A stretch of DNA of 64,000 nucleotides from Antedon mediterranea. Taxonomy: Eukaryota > Echinodermata > Crinoidea > Comatulida > Antedonidae. The notes beneath the pieces were generated by a model. That model was given only the letters and a program-made list of their open reading frames with translations, ran no database searches and was not told the origin of the DNA. Shown here piece after piece: positions 48,683-61,560 of this stretch. The translations under genes were made by a program, and so were the position numbers. The stretch covers positions 6,949,001-7,013,000 of the forward strand of contig NC_092677.1 of assembly GCF_964355755.1 (NCBI RefSeq). The letters run 5' to 3'. The first letter of the stretch is position 1. Each line of letters starts with the position of its first letter.

Positions 48683-49470
48683 CTTAAGTTCATAAATAAA
48701 AATACTACACCTATTCCTATAAAATAAAAAAGTACATTTTATTTTCAAAACCTCTAAAACATTTAATAATCCATCTAATATTATTTAATTCCATTTTCTA
48801 TACCTTTCATTTTTTGTGGGTTAGAATATGAAATACAGCAAATTACATAATGATTTTGGTTTGTTATAAATATACAGTGTAGCCTATGCTAACTTACACT
48901 TTGCTGTTAATAGTATTGAGATGTAAATAATTAAATCATTTGGAACCTAGGTGTATTTTTAAGAGAGAGGTTATCTTTTTTATTTTAGACTAAGACCGAG
49001 TACAATCAGATTAGTTAATAAATTAAATGCATAAATTTATTAATTAAATTAGTTAAATGCGCAATTTCAATTTTATTGCACAAGGATTTTCTTGTGCAAT
49101 TTGAATTTGTACAGGGATTTCCGCTTCACAATTTGAACACAAAATAGCATAAAAATTGACACATCATCCGCATTCGATCAGGTCGCACTATATTGATTGA
49201 TCAACCGAACAACGCGACAGCGAAAGGATTGCAGCCTTTTCTAAAGTAAAGTTTCTAGGCTAGCTGACTAGGCATTCTTTGCCATGCAATTTCGTCTTTC
49301 CCTCTGTGTATGATGAGGGTATAGGCCTAGGCCTATATATAACATTTTATTCTATTAATTATAATTGATATTTATTAATAAACTATTATTTATTTTGCAT
49401 TATTTATTAATTAAGGATACTATAAACATAATTAAGGTTATCATGCTTTGTTTTGTTGGTTAGGCCTATA
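48683..49470. other. Aurora 5' region
   Basis: It should contain the noncoding first exon and promoter of Aurora on the minus strand. The exact start site cannot be placed. No other gene is seen. Confidence 0.4.
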
Positions 49471-51105
49471 TGTGACCCGATCTGGCAAAACCCTCTCTTT
49501 GTCGGCAATTCAAAATTCACGTAATCAGTCAAAATACGTCCAAATCGACTACCCTGGCAGATTACATGTTTTTGCATTTTCGAAATATTTCACTATCTAA
49601 GAATACGTCTACCTGATTTAAACTCCCGAAATTTAACTAAAATTATGAAAAAAGAGAGTTTTAAAAACATGTATTTTCCTCAAGCCTAACAATTTATTCA
49701 CGATCTACGCTAAAATTTTGCGTAAATTCAGTTGAAAGTTGCCGAGTTTTACGACATTTTGATCGCCAGTTCGCTGCACAATGTTGAAAGGTCACACATC
49801 AAAATAAAGCTCATCCATTTGACATTCCAAATATGGAAGTTTTAGGGCGGAGTTTAAAGAAGGAACCAATGAAAACTTTGATTTACTATGACATCATTTC
49901 AGAAAATTCGGTTCTTCGAAGTTTCTGGAACAGCGAACTGCGTGTGTTGCTATGGCGCATCATCGCAATAACAAACGTTATTGGTCAACGCGCTAGATGT
50001 TATACGCTCTACGCGCGGAAATAAAAAGTTGTTTACATTTTTGTGAGGTTATTTTTATTGTACACACAGCATGTCGTAAATTGGAATAAAAACGATTTTA
50101 ATATTCAAAGTAAAGTGTTCTGCAATAGCTGTAGTGTGTATTTGTTTATTCCATAGTAAAATAGACAAGTCAAAAACAATTCACGTCATAAATTCAATTG
50201 TATTTTCTATATTTTCTTGGGCTAGTAGGCCCTAGGCCTAATTTTATTATGGTTGTAGGCCTACTACTACTGGGCCTAGCTTTATATTATTGTCAATAGT
50301 TTTATTTATACATTTTATATATCCAATCGGCTCTTAATTATTTATTTAATTTATTGTCCATTCCTTTCATATTAAATGTTTTGTTAAATCATTGGATTCA
50401 AGCCCAAACATCACAGCGAATCTTCCACGTTATAAAAAAAAAACAAATGTAATCGTCAATACAGTGTAATGTTAGCTTGCAATTAGCTGTGACTCTGCAA
50501 GGCGCCTAACTTGTCTAGACTAACGCTAGCCCCCGTGTCGATGCACCGCTGCCATACACGGCCTGATGAACACCCATCATCAGTAGGTCTTAATACAGGC
50601 GATGACGGCGAAAATCTGAATAGGCGCGCCTAGGCCTGCTTGGTTTTTTGCCGTTGATATCGTAAACACTTCCGAAACCAGTTAACATTAGCTTGGTACT
50701 TATAATGCTGCTTTTCAATAGTGCAAAATAGTTAATTCGAGTGACTAAATAGGTTAAAACGGCGTCTGAAATCAGTCAAATTGACCATAGTGTCCACGCT
50801 GCTGCTATATCGCACACACTTCCTGGTATGACGTCATTGTGCCTTAGACCAAAATAGCGCGTTGCTACGGAGTGAGTTTTCAGCGCGTATCAAAAAGAAT
50901 TTCATTGCAAACTTCAAACGCGATTTTCTCGTAAACTAATTGAATGAATTGTAAGTTTTTAAAATATAATAACTTTTTAAATATTTACTCAATTTTTATG
51001 AAATAAACACCATTGCAAAGCTTATGATTCAAATAATCCAAATATATAAAAAAATACAAAATGAATATTTCCGACAAAAGTAGGGTTTTGCCAGATCGGG
51101 TCACA
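49471..51105. mobile_element. 1.6-kb terminal-inverted-repeat transposon, non-autonomous
   Basis: The left end TGTGACCCGATCTGGCAAAA and the right end, its reverse complement, match perfectly for 24 bases and then imperfectly to about 36 (TTTGTCGG). TATA flanks both sides (49467-49470 and 51106-51109) as a target duplication, or as a TA duplication within it. The 1635-bp interior has no transposase frame; the 63-codon frame at 49833-50024 is not recognisable. The superfamily is unassigned. Confidence 0.8.
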
Positions 51106-51931
51106 TATAATCAAATAAATAAAATACTGAAAATACTTTACTTCTTGTACAATTTGAAATTTCCAGGAAATTTCAAACTGCGCAAAACAAATTTAGAATC
51201 TCAATCTGAATAAAAATTAAGTAAAAATAATTAATTGACATTATTCTACCGCCTAGGCAAGCCCTAGTCTGGTTTGTAGTCCTATTTCTATAGGCCTAGG
51301 CACGTGCAGAATTAATCAACACGTCGCGGATCGAGATGCGCCCGAGCCCACGAACACGGCGGGCGGGAAATGCTACCTTATCTATTATAGGCTAGGCCTA
51401 GAGTAGGCGAGTAGGCTAGCCCTACTACGTTTTGGTAGAAAACACGTCTAACTTTAATGAACATTTCATACAGATTAATACATCTTTAAGCTATAAAATA
51501 CAATTTATTTGATAGATATTAAATTAAAGAATTCATTGTTATAACTTACTAGAAAAAATAAAAAGATTCTTATCTACTTTTAGCGAAATTAATTGTCTTG
51601 TTTTTCTCTCAATTGGCAGTCTCTTCCTTCATCCTCTATCAATCAAACCTTTTAAATTTTGAAACCAAAATGTCGAATGTGATGTGATTGGCTAATAAAA
51701 TGCTCATTACCATATGAAAGAAGAGAAAGGTCATCAAACAATTTAGTTGACTATCTTCTTTTTTTAAATAATAATTTCGTAAGCGAAATAAGGTATTTCA
51801 CTTTTAATAATCAAATTATTATTATTGATAGATAATTTATAAAAGTAAATTGTATGTTTTTTAAAGACCTAGGCCTACTAGCGCACTTTTTTCATTTTAA
51901 ATCGTGACCTCTTTTAATCCAACCTTAGGAA
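51106..51931. other. Intergenic DNA upstream of GALNS
   Basis: No gene is seen. A CCAAT-type site (GATTGGCTAATAAAA) lies near 51687. Confidence 0.4.
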
Positions 51932-51957
51932 GTCACGTGATGTTTTGCCACGTGATC
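51932..51957 (+). promoter_or_regulatory. Paired CLEAR-like E-boxes before GALNS
   Basis: GTCACGTGAT (51932-51941) and GCCACGTGATC (51947-51957) lie 45-70 bases upstream of the GALNS start codon. GTCACGTGAC is the CLEAR site bound by TFEB/MITF factors that control lysosomal genes, which fits a lysosomal sulfatase. CACGTG also occurs elsewhere in the window, so the assignment rests on position. Confidence 0.5.
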
Positions 51958-52000
51958 GGTTTCAATCATCGTCGTTTTGTTTGTAAATAAAAAAGAAAAG

Positions 52001-55000
52001 ATGCAGTTTCCGAACTTTATCTTATATTTCTTGTTGAATTGGTTGACTATTTCTTATGCATCTCAACAACCAAATATTATCGTCATGTTAATGGACGATG
52101 TAAGTTGCCTATTTAGTTGTGGGCATAGGCCTAGATGCTAAAGTTAAAATAGCTAGCTATGCCTAGCCTACTGTACTGTACTACCTAGCTAGAGGCCTTC
52201 TGGATATCCATTATCCGGCCTTCTTTATTTAGAGGCTAAATAAGCCTATAAAACACGTCACACAGGGCCTAGCTAGGCCTCCTCTAGACCGCCGGCGACC
52301 CTGATTACCGGTTTACCTAGGCCTAGATCTATTATTATCAGTTTTATTGCATATTTTACCTAATTATTGGAACCTGTATAATGTAATTGTAATGTTTTTC
52401 GTATTTTTGATGTTTTTATATCATATATGTTGCCTTTATTTAAAATTGTGTATCCTTGTCTGTGTAGTGTAGCCTGTAGGCTAGCCTGGCCCTCTAGTAG
52501 TAGTAGTATTCATATCTGTTTTTAATTGATTGTTTTAAATAATATAAATATTGTATAATAATTTTATTATTATTCAATATACATTTTAAAAATGTACTCA
52601 TACCATACCATATTATTTCCATATTTAAAGTGGCAAAATAAAATTGAATCTGAATTATAGGGAAGAGATTTATTAAATTGAAGTAAAGTAAAGTATTTTT
52701 TCTTCATCATCAAACTTAGATGGGATGGGGAGATTTGGGAGTTTATGGTCAACCGGCGAAGGAAACACCAAATCTGGATAAAATGGCTTCTGATGGGATT
52801 TTACTGCCTGATTTCTACTCTGGAAATCCTCTTTGCTCACCTTGTAAGTCTACTTGCTGTTAGATAAAAAGTTGTGATTGGTCACCGTCATCATACTAAA
52901 CGTAAAAGTCGTTCCTAAATAGCTGACCTATCTACAATCTCTCTAAACTATTAAACAAAGAAAAAAACCGTCAAGCAGAGAATTTGGTCCTACAACCAAA
53001 GGGGCCATAGCCTCATCACTACTCCACTGAGCCATCCAGCTCGTCCATTTACCAGTAACTTAAATCACCTTTTTAACTGAAGATTTACAGACACAAGGAT
53101 TGTACTTGACTAAGATATTAAGATACTACTGTACTATGGTACAGGTGCATATATCTTAACATTTTGTCTATTTTCCAGCCAGAGCATCTTTACTAACAGG
53201 ACGACTTCCAATACGTAATGGATTCTACACGACAAATGCACATGCCAGGAATGGGTATACTCCACAGGTGATAGTGGGAGGAATTCAAGATTCAGAAGTT
53301 CTTTTGCCAAAACTATTACGGACAAAGGGTTACAGAAGCAAAATAATTGGTAAATGGTAAGAATACATTAAAAACAATAATGTATGGTCTTTTTTATTGC
53401 ATTTTGATGCATCCAATTAAAAAACGAAATAATTTTCCATATTTGCCAATCATGGAAATCATCTGGTATATCCAATTTTAACTACAGATAATGATTATTT
53501 GTGTCCTCTATCCTCTGTTGAATCTGTATTCCAATGCTTTTAACTAGAGAGAACATTTTTTTTTTTACTTAAATAGGCATTTAGGTCATCAACCACAGTT
53601 TTTACCGTTAAAGCATGGTTTTGACGAATTTTTTGGATCGACCAATTGTCACTTTGGACCATATGACAATAAGGCTACACCTAATATTCCAGTTTTTCGT
53701 GATGATGCCATGATTGGCCGGTACTATGAAGATTTTCCAGTCAAAAAAGGGGTGTCTAACTTGACTCAAATCTTCATTGAGGTTAGAATTTAATTTGTTA
53801 ATTTATGGACATTGTCAATAACATGGATTAATCAATTTCTCTTAATAAACAATTTTCGCACAATTTGTCTTTTTTTTACAACAAAACATACAATAAATAT
53901 ATTTTATATAACACTCTATTTGTTTAATTAAAGTTTTTATAGTTAAAAAATATACATTTTTAACACAACATCAGATTAAAAAAATAAAAAATTCTGTTCA
54001 AAGGCCCCTGTTTTGCAACTGATGTTGTACTTTTGGGCAACATAACATTAAAAACATTTATTTTGAGGCCCTGTTCAGGAGAGGGTGCGGTAAAATAATT
54101 GTACATGCCACTTCAATACCAAGTTTATTATTTTTTTTTTTTATTCTTGTTATTTAATCTTTAAATTTAAAGGAAGGTTTAAAATTCATTGAAAAAGAGC
54201 AAAGTGCAGATCAGCCATTCTTTTTATACTGGGCGCCTGACGCGACACACACGCCGCTTTACGCTTCCCAGGCATTCCAAGGTACGAGCCAACGTGGACT
54301 ATATGGTGATGTCGTTCGAGAACTTGATTCAGGGGTCGGTAGAATCCTTTCGAAGCTCAAGGAACTGAAAATCGAAAACAACACGTTTGTTTTATTTACA
54401 TCTGATAATGGAGCAGCCCTCGTTTCACGAGTTCAGGGTGAGTAATTCACGCAATATTTAATAATAATTTAATATCTTTACAGGAAGCCCTTGTTTTCAT
54501 TGAGAAACAAGCAAATGAGAAACAACCATTCTTCCTATATTGGGCACCGGATTCCGCTCACCGTCCTCACTACGCTTCTTCCGCTTTCCAGGGACGTAGT
54601 CAGCGCGGCCTGTACGGTGATGTGGTTATGGAACTCGATGATGGAGTTGGTCGTATTCGAAAACGTCTTGAAAACTTACAGATTGCTCAAAATACTTTTG
54701 TGATTTTTTCATCTGATAATGGAGCACCTTTGAATGCTAAATCTGATGGTACACATTTTCTTTCAACAAAATGATTATTTATAGTCGAACCACTGCACTT
54801 CAAATACTAATGATGCATTTTTTGTTGCTTAATTTTATTTTTCTGTTATTGCATGTACGTATATTGATTGTCTAAACAGGACATTCATGTCATTCAGTCA
54901 ACTCTCCCATATCAGACACTATTGGGCTGACCATGGAGACATAATAATAGTAATACTTACTAATAATTTTAAGTCTTGTTTTCCATTTTTAATGTTAAAA

Positions 55001-57589
55001 AAAATCCACGAAAAGGTTTTGAAAGAGTTGCTCTTTTCAGAGACTGCACATGTGTTACTTAATATTTGTGTATATCTTTATATCAGGTGGCAGTAATGGC
55101 CCGTTTCTCTGTGGTAAAGAGACAACATATGAGGGCGGTATGCGTGAACCGACTATTGCTTGGTGGCCAGGAAAGATTTCTGCTGGAAAAGTAAGATAAC
55201 TATAAGCCAGTTGCCATTAACTAGAAAATATTGATAATTCAATGTAGATTTATTATATGTAATTATAATAATTAGGCTATAATCTTAACTAAGCCATCAG
55301 CATATATCTAGTGGTATGTATCTTTTTCATTGATTTTTGCCAAATTTCAGACTAATGACTATTCAATTTATTTTAAAAGGTCAGCCATCAACTTGGTAGT
55401 GTTATGGATATTTTCAGTACAGTTCTGGACATAGTTGGGATTGATGCACCCACTGACCGAATCTATGATGGTCGATCTCTGCTACCAGCTCTACTAGACG
55501 GTCAGATCGACTCTAAAAAGGCAATATTTTATTACCGTGGAAATGAAATGATGGCAGTTAGACAAGGACTATACAAGGCTCATTATTGGACATGGACAAA
55601 TTCTATTAGTGAATTCATTAAGGTATAAATGAAATACCCAAAACATAGAGGTTGCTATGTTTTCTTTTAATACAACCAAACCTAGAGAAAATTATTTAAA
55701 AAAGATATCTGGCATGAGAATATAATATAAATAGGTATTCTGTTGTATCATATTTCCACCTTTATTTAACCAAAAGGATCCAGTTGTAGAGATGGTAAAT
55801 TTAATATTTTGTTTTATATCCAAAACAAATTGGAAGAATTTCACTTTGGGAGGTCTCTTTTTATTATGTATAGAAGCACATGTGGCCAAGGATTACCAAT
55901 AGTAAATTAATCACTATCCTACAATAATACATTGTTATTTCAATTTGATTGCACATAAAGTATCAATTTGTTTTTTTCTTACATCAGGGTATCAACTTTT
56001 GTAGAGGAGAAAATGTCACTGGTGTAATGACACACGAACAAACGAATCACACTGCACAACCACTTCTGTTTCATCTAGGCCGAGATCCCGGTGAAAAATA
56101 TCCTATTAAGTAAGGGTTTGATATATATATAAACTTTATTTATTCACAAGACTGATGTGCAGTACAACTTGTTCAATCAATATTGATTGTTTTTACACAA
56201 GTTTGTGATATTTATCTGCATGTTTTTTAATCATACAGGGTCAGATTTAAAAAATTAGTTACTTAAGTCTGTTTTAAAGATAACTTAAACAAATATATTT
56301 TTACATTTTCTTCAATATTATACATTTTTCACACCTGCAAAAAGTAACAAGTCGCACCAGGTTTGCATAGTGTGAAGACAATTTTGTGGAAAATCTCCAT
56401 CTGTGAAATCTTGGGAGACACACACACCGATGAGAGACCTGGTTTTTAATTCTGAGATTGTGTTACTGTATGCGCATATTGCCCTGATTTTAAACTGACC
56501 AATCATAGAAATCAAATAGCGTGCAACTATGCTTTTTCCTGAGATTTCTCACGGTTCGCGTATGCATGCATGAAAATGTGTAACAAATCGGGAGATCAAA
56601 CCTGGTTACAACTTGTTACAAGTTGTAACAATTTATGCAGGGACATTAGAGGACAAATTCCATCCCATAAGATAAAAAAAATACACTGGTTTGATAAATA
56701 AAGCCTTAGTTTTTCACTTAAGCAATTCTTAATTAACTGGATTGTAATGTGTTCTCTTCTCTGGAAAATAGACTAAAATATCAGTTTTGACTAGCATCCC
56801 AATAATTTGTTTCTTAGAAACAGTAGTAGGGAAACCCCCAATTCCTCAAACATACAGACCTGAATTACAGTATAAATCTCACTTAATAGTACTACAGTAT
56901 ATAATCTGACTTTATTTTAAAGTGAATAATTTTTCTTTAATATGATAATAACATAATCCTTATAAATCAGGTCAACAAGTACAGAATACAAGCAGGCCAT
57001 AGTTGATATTATAAGTGTTGTTGCAGACCACAAGGCCAATCTGAAGCCAGGAACCCCTCAGCTTAATGTGTGCGATAATGCAGTGATGGTAAGTACAATG
57101 ATGCTGCCAAATATTTATAAATAATGTTTTTCCATCATGTGATAGTTAACTCACTACATTAAATCCTACATGATTCACTATTGATATTTCACATTAAAAT
57201 TGAAAAAAAAGAAGAAAATCCAGTGCAGAATTTCTTTCCCTTTTCCAATAAATAAATATTTGTAATTTTATTTTAACATTTATGTTAGCTGATTCTCGCT
57301 GCATATGTATCCGGTAGGCCGGTATCATAGGCCATAAGCCGTAATAATTTAAGTTTGATAGTAAAAATACTTTAATAAATAATGAATAATAATAAGGAAT
57401 GGAAGGACAATACACAATATATTTATTATTATAGTATCGTGATCCTATCTGATTCTTAAAGTGTCATTTCTTAAAATTATTTAATTTTTTTTACTTTTTC
57501 AGAACTGGGCTCCACCGGGTTGTGATAAAATAAATCGTTGTTTAAAGGCACCTGCATCTAACCCAAAAAAATGTACCTGGCCTCATTAA
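52001..57589 (+). CDS. GALNS: N-acetylgalactosamine-6-sulfatase with a duplicated exon
   Basis: Coding exons: 52001-52099, 52720-52843, 53179-53356, 53577-53781, either 54173-54437 (5A) or 54484-54748 (5B), 55087-55190, 55380-55622, 55988-56109, 56971-57088 and 57503-57589. The product is 514 residues (human 522). GALNS is the lysosomal enzyme that removes 6-sulfate from galactose or GalNAc in keratan and chondroitin sulfate. A signal peptide (about 1-20, [15 protein letters not shown]) precedes the metal site Asp32-Asp33. The sulfatase signature [12 protein letters not shown] has Cys72, the formylglycine precursor. Lys133 and His135 lie in GKWHLGH, His228 and Asp280-Asn281 in exon 5, and the [10 protein letters not shown] Lys in exon 6. 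The C-terminus NWAPPGC matches human. All recalled active-site residues are present. Confidence 0.96.
52974..53050 (-). repeat. Possible tRNA-derived SINE fragment
   Basis: On the minus strand GGATGGCTCAGTGGAGTAG resembles a tRNA A-box region, followed by TTGTAGGACCAAATTC as a poor B-box. There is no cloverleaf. It lies in a GALNS intron. Confidence 0.3.
54173..54437 (+). CDS. GALNS: GALNS exon 5A (mutually exclusive)
   Basis: 265 bp, entering at phase 0 and leaving at phase 1 (acceptor TTTAAAG, donor CAGG/GTGAGT). It encodes [19 protein letters not shown], then [14 protein letters not shown] and [14 protein letters not shown]. It supplies the catalytic His (ATH-TP) and the Asp-Asn pair (SDNG). 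It contains a glycosylation sequon (NNT, residues 271-273). It is closer than 5B to the human sequence at the His motif (human ATHAP). Confidence 0.92.
54484..54748 (+). CDS. GALNS: GALNS exon 5B (mutually exclusive)
   Basis: Also exactly 265 bp with identical phases (acceptor CTTTACAG, donor GATG/GTACAC). It encodes [19 protein letters not shown], then [14 protein letters not shown] and [14 protein letters not shown]. By hand count 57 of 88 residues equal 5A. The catalytic His and Asp-Asn are kept, but the residues around His change (ATHTP to SAHRP, adding an Arg) and the NNT sequon becomes QNT. The frame is clean and the splice sites usable, so it does not look like a dead copy. Confidence 0.92.
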
Positions 57590-57713
57590 TGAAAGAGGAA
57601 CGAATGACTTACCTCATGTATAAACAGTACTGTGTTATTATAATGTATTATTCATAATTATATATATTATAAATGAAATACAAATATATTTGGTAGCTTC
57701 CATTTAAGTATTA

Positions 57714-57770
57714 AGCTTGGTTCACGCTGGGACGCAACGTCCTAGATGCAAATGCAACACAAGTAATTTG
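57714..57770. mobile_element. Partial copy of the GGTTCCCAC-type MITE
   Basis: AAGCTTGGTTCACGCTGGGA followed by GCAACG and GCAACACAAG resembles the left half of the element at 2704-2886. The right end is missing. Confidence 0.45.
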
Positions 57771-57810
57771 ACCTATCATGACATGAAAACTAAGAATTAA
57801 GATATCTAAT

Positions 57811-57926
57811 TCTCCGTCTACACTGGTTGGGAAAAGAAGTATGATGTGCCAAAATATGTTGTATTACGCTATCGTGTCCATATATGAGCATATCACATAA
57901 AGTTTGATAGTGTAGACAGAGCTTTA
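57811..57926. mobile_element. Dispersed MITE (ACTATCAAACTAGTTT family)
   Basis: TCTCCGTCTACACT at the left and AGTGTAGACAGAGCTTTA-type sequence at the right, with GTGTCCATATATGAGCA in the core. It lies just 3' of GALNS. Confidence 0.6.
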
Positions 57927-60747
57927 GTTTCCTAGACTGTAGATGTAGTAGGTCTTAGAATTCTTGGCTTGATTTGTCTAATTACATGCGTTCTACTTAT
58001 GTTCTTGCCAGCGTATTCTTTATAATAGGAAAGTAAATACAGTATATATTTTATATTCTTTTCTTCTTTTCAGGGTCGAGGAATGGTGGGGTGGCGGGCT
58101 GGGTTAATGGTTTTTACTAAGTTTGTGACCAGAATATCAAATCATAACATATTGTAAAAACAATAAAATAAAGTTTCACTAAATACAGTTTTAAGTGTAA
58201 AAGTATAATAACCATAAGGGTACTTAATGATAATTGTGTTATTCCAAAGCAATATACTTTTGTTCCATGGGAGATTTTTCTGTTTCAGTTTCTGCTGTGT
58301 GAAATAAATCTGAAACAGATTTTTCCATGAGGGTTTCCTTGCAAATTAATCTTTCATAATGTTTATAAATTTGTATTATGGTACAGTTTAAAGGAGAACT
58401 GTGTAAATGTAAATTTTTTAAATCGAAATTTCCACGTCAACTTTAGGAAAGTAAAATGTATACATAAAAGCAATATAAAACTTGTGCAAAATAACAGTAA
58501 TATTTTGTTATAAAGAGATTTGTGTACAAAAATACAAAAACAACTGAAATAAACTAGATATTAAGATAAAGATATGTATTTATATCTTATTGGAAAATTC
58601 CAATTATATTTCTGTAACTAAAAAAAAGACTAATAGGGCCTACATAATATAGGCCTGTAATGCATTGCATTGTCCTACTATATCCGTAATTTGTAAAGGT
58701 AACAACGATGTATTGTCATTTTTAAACAACATGGTAAAAATTGATTTCCATATCCATTCATTCATTCACGTTCCGATTGTCTTGTGAAATCTACAGTACT
58801 GGTGTGCTGGGTTTTTTCTATTCTGATAAATATAACATCTGATTTAACTTGGTTACATCATTTTTCTAATATGTTTGTGACATTAAACATTTTTTAAACT
58901 TTTAAAAATTATACTTTGGTTATGGGTTATTTGAACGGATATTTTTGGTTTTTTTTCGGTTATACAGAAATCATGGTGAAATTTAGAAAGCATAGTTTAT
59001 TATTATAATACATAGTACTATGTATTAATTTAAGTAAGTTTTGAACACTTAGTAAAAATTCCTGAATGATTTGTATATTCAACTTTTATTGCCACACAAA
59101 ATAATAATATATAAATATATATTTTTAACAAATTGCAGCATGGCAATAGGAGGTTTAAAAAATAGTTTAACCCCCTTTACAAATATAAATTACAAAAAAA
59201 TACAGGTGAAATTGAAAAGAAGAAGATTGTACAATCTAATGTCAACTTTTGAGCTGATTTTCGACATCTACGTTTTTTTTTTCATGTTTCAGAATACATA
59301 CAAGAACTATAACAGAAAAAAAGTAGTAACAAATTCCTAGATTAGAAAAAATGAAAAAATGTAGTAACAAATTCCTAGATTATTATTAAATAGATTAAGA
59401 CATTACAACTTTGTCGGTAAAACAATAATTCCATTATACACTGAGAATTCGGCATACGTAGACACATGACAAGATAATTGGACCAAAGCAGTTGTTAGAT
59501 TGCCTCAACCAAGATGATATTTCTTTTACAAAAAATACAAAAACAAGATTTACAAAAAATACAAAAACAAGAACATTTTATATTTTTGATGTTTGTATGT
59601 ACTCATTAAAGATTGCTCACTGGGCTAATAAATAAATAAATAAATATTTCTTTACTATGTACATTCCATTTCAATTGTTTTGTGATATCTTAATAATATT
59701 CAATAGTAAAATCATGATAAATATCACTATTGTATATTTTTTATTCCCAAATTGGGTAATATTTTCATTTATGTTAATTTTTATAACATTTTTGTAATAA
59801 ATATTTGTGTTCATATTCATGTTATTATTTGAATTCAACATTGGTTTGGGATTTGTATTGATAATGTAACGTTTCCATTTCGAAATAAAAATGTAAAACA
59901 TCTTTCGTTTTGAGTGCATACAAACGCATACAAATGTTGCCGCAAATGAAGGGAAAGAAGTCTAAATACGGCGGATTAAATACAGGTACAACGCTTTAGT
60001 TATGTATATATTATATACAATGTTGAAGATTTATTTATATCTATATTTTTTTTTATACCAATAGGCCAATGCATAGTAGGCCTATGCAATATGCCATTCT
60101 AATGTCACATATGCTAATGGTTATTCACTTTGACCAAAATTATTAAATGTAAGCGAAAAAAAAATATATTCACCTGAAAACTAAAGCAATCAAAAATGTC
60201 AAATTGTCTGTCGGAGACAATTTGGTTTTTGATTTTTGGGTAAATTTAAATCAATGTTTTTACTCTTTTTTCTACGTAAGTGAATAACTTTAACTGCAAA
60301 ATCGCCTTTCGAAGTCTGATTTTATCAATCTTCATTTTTTCAATGTTTATGAGGACAATAGAGATATTATAAGTTATCAGTGAGTTATCCATTGTGAATA
60401 TGTCCAACAAAAACCATAACAGTCTTTGATATTAAAATAATAATATAGGCCTACATATGATTTACCAGTAGACATTTTATTTTGATTCTCTTGGAATACA
60501 GTTCTTCCTGGATCGTATTATAATATTAAACAACCAAATACATTTTTCACCAATCTCAAGTGAAAAATTGATGGTTCGAGAGCAAAACCTATTATTTTTA
60601 TTTTTTCCCCGCAAGAATGAGCAGCAATAAAAAGGTATACAACATTACAATAATGAAAATGGCTTACAATGCCATCATTGAATAAATTACTGTGTAAATG
60701 TCATGGAATAGTACTGTGTACATGGCAGTGCCAATTTTTATTATTGT

Positions 60748-61560
60748 ATTATTAATTATTTTCATAGTAACCGTTGCTAACTACTCCTACATCATATACG
60801 AATTCTCATCACAAATCATCACTCGTCTCATCATTCTAAAAAAAAAAAGAATTGACTACTTTTAGCTAAAAACTGTTTACATCATCGGTACAAAACTGAA
60901 GTTTAACTCATATATTTAGGAAAACTTTCGGGATCCAACAATCCAACAGTCACCCCCCGACCTAATCGTTGGTATATAGGCCTCTGTCAATAACAATATA
61001 TTCATTTTGTTTGAAATATTTATTTTCTTAAATTCGTTCACATTATTCTTCATACTCGTGAATCAATGTCGGTAATAGCCCAACCCCACAACTACTGGTG
61101 CTATCATAGCAGAATCGTATTTTCATTAACAAATTGATTCGGTATGGTGTTTTTCCATTTCGTTTTTCTTTCTTTTCTTTTTTTGCTGGCTCAGTTCCAT
61201 AAAGCCCTAAAGCCATGTTATGGAAAAAGGATCACTGTTGTTGTGCTGTGACAATAATACTGAAAACAAATTGAAGCATTATTAATTATTTTCATAGTAA
61301 CCGTTGCTAACTACTCCTACATCATATACGAATTCTCATCACAAATCATCACTCGTCTCATCATTCTCAAACAAAAAGAATTGACTCACTTTTAGCTAAA
61401 AACTGTTTACATCATCGGTACAAAACTGCAGTTTAACTCATATATTTAGGAAAACTTTCGGGATCCAACAATCCAACAGTCACCCCTCGACCTTAATCGT
61501 TGGTATATAGGCCTCTGTCAATAACAATATATTCATTTTGTTTGAAACATTTATTTCTTT
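60748..61560. repeat. Two-copy duplication of about 283 bp
   Basis: 60748-61030 and 61279-61560 share almost the whole sequence from ATTATTAATTATTTTCATAG through CTTTCGGGATCCAACAATCC to TTCATTTTGTTTGAAA. An unrelated spacer of about 250 bp separates them. Differences are few. Confidence 0.85.

Noticed and set aside
49833-50024. 63-codon frame as a transposase remnant
   Set aside because: It is too short, with no DDE or zinc-finger pattern visible.
54484-54748. GALNS exon 5B as a dead pseudo-exon
   Set aside because: It has an open frame, the same length and phase as 5A, both splice sites and all active-site residues.
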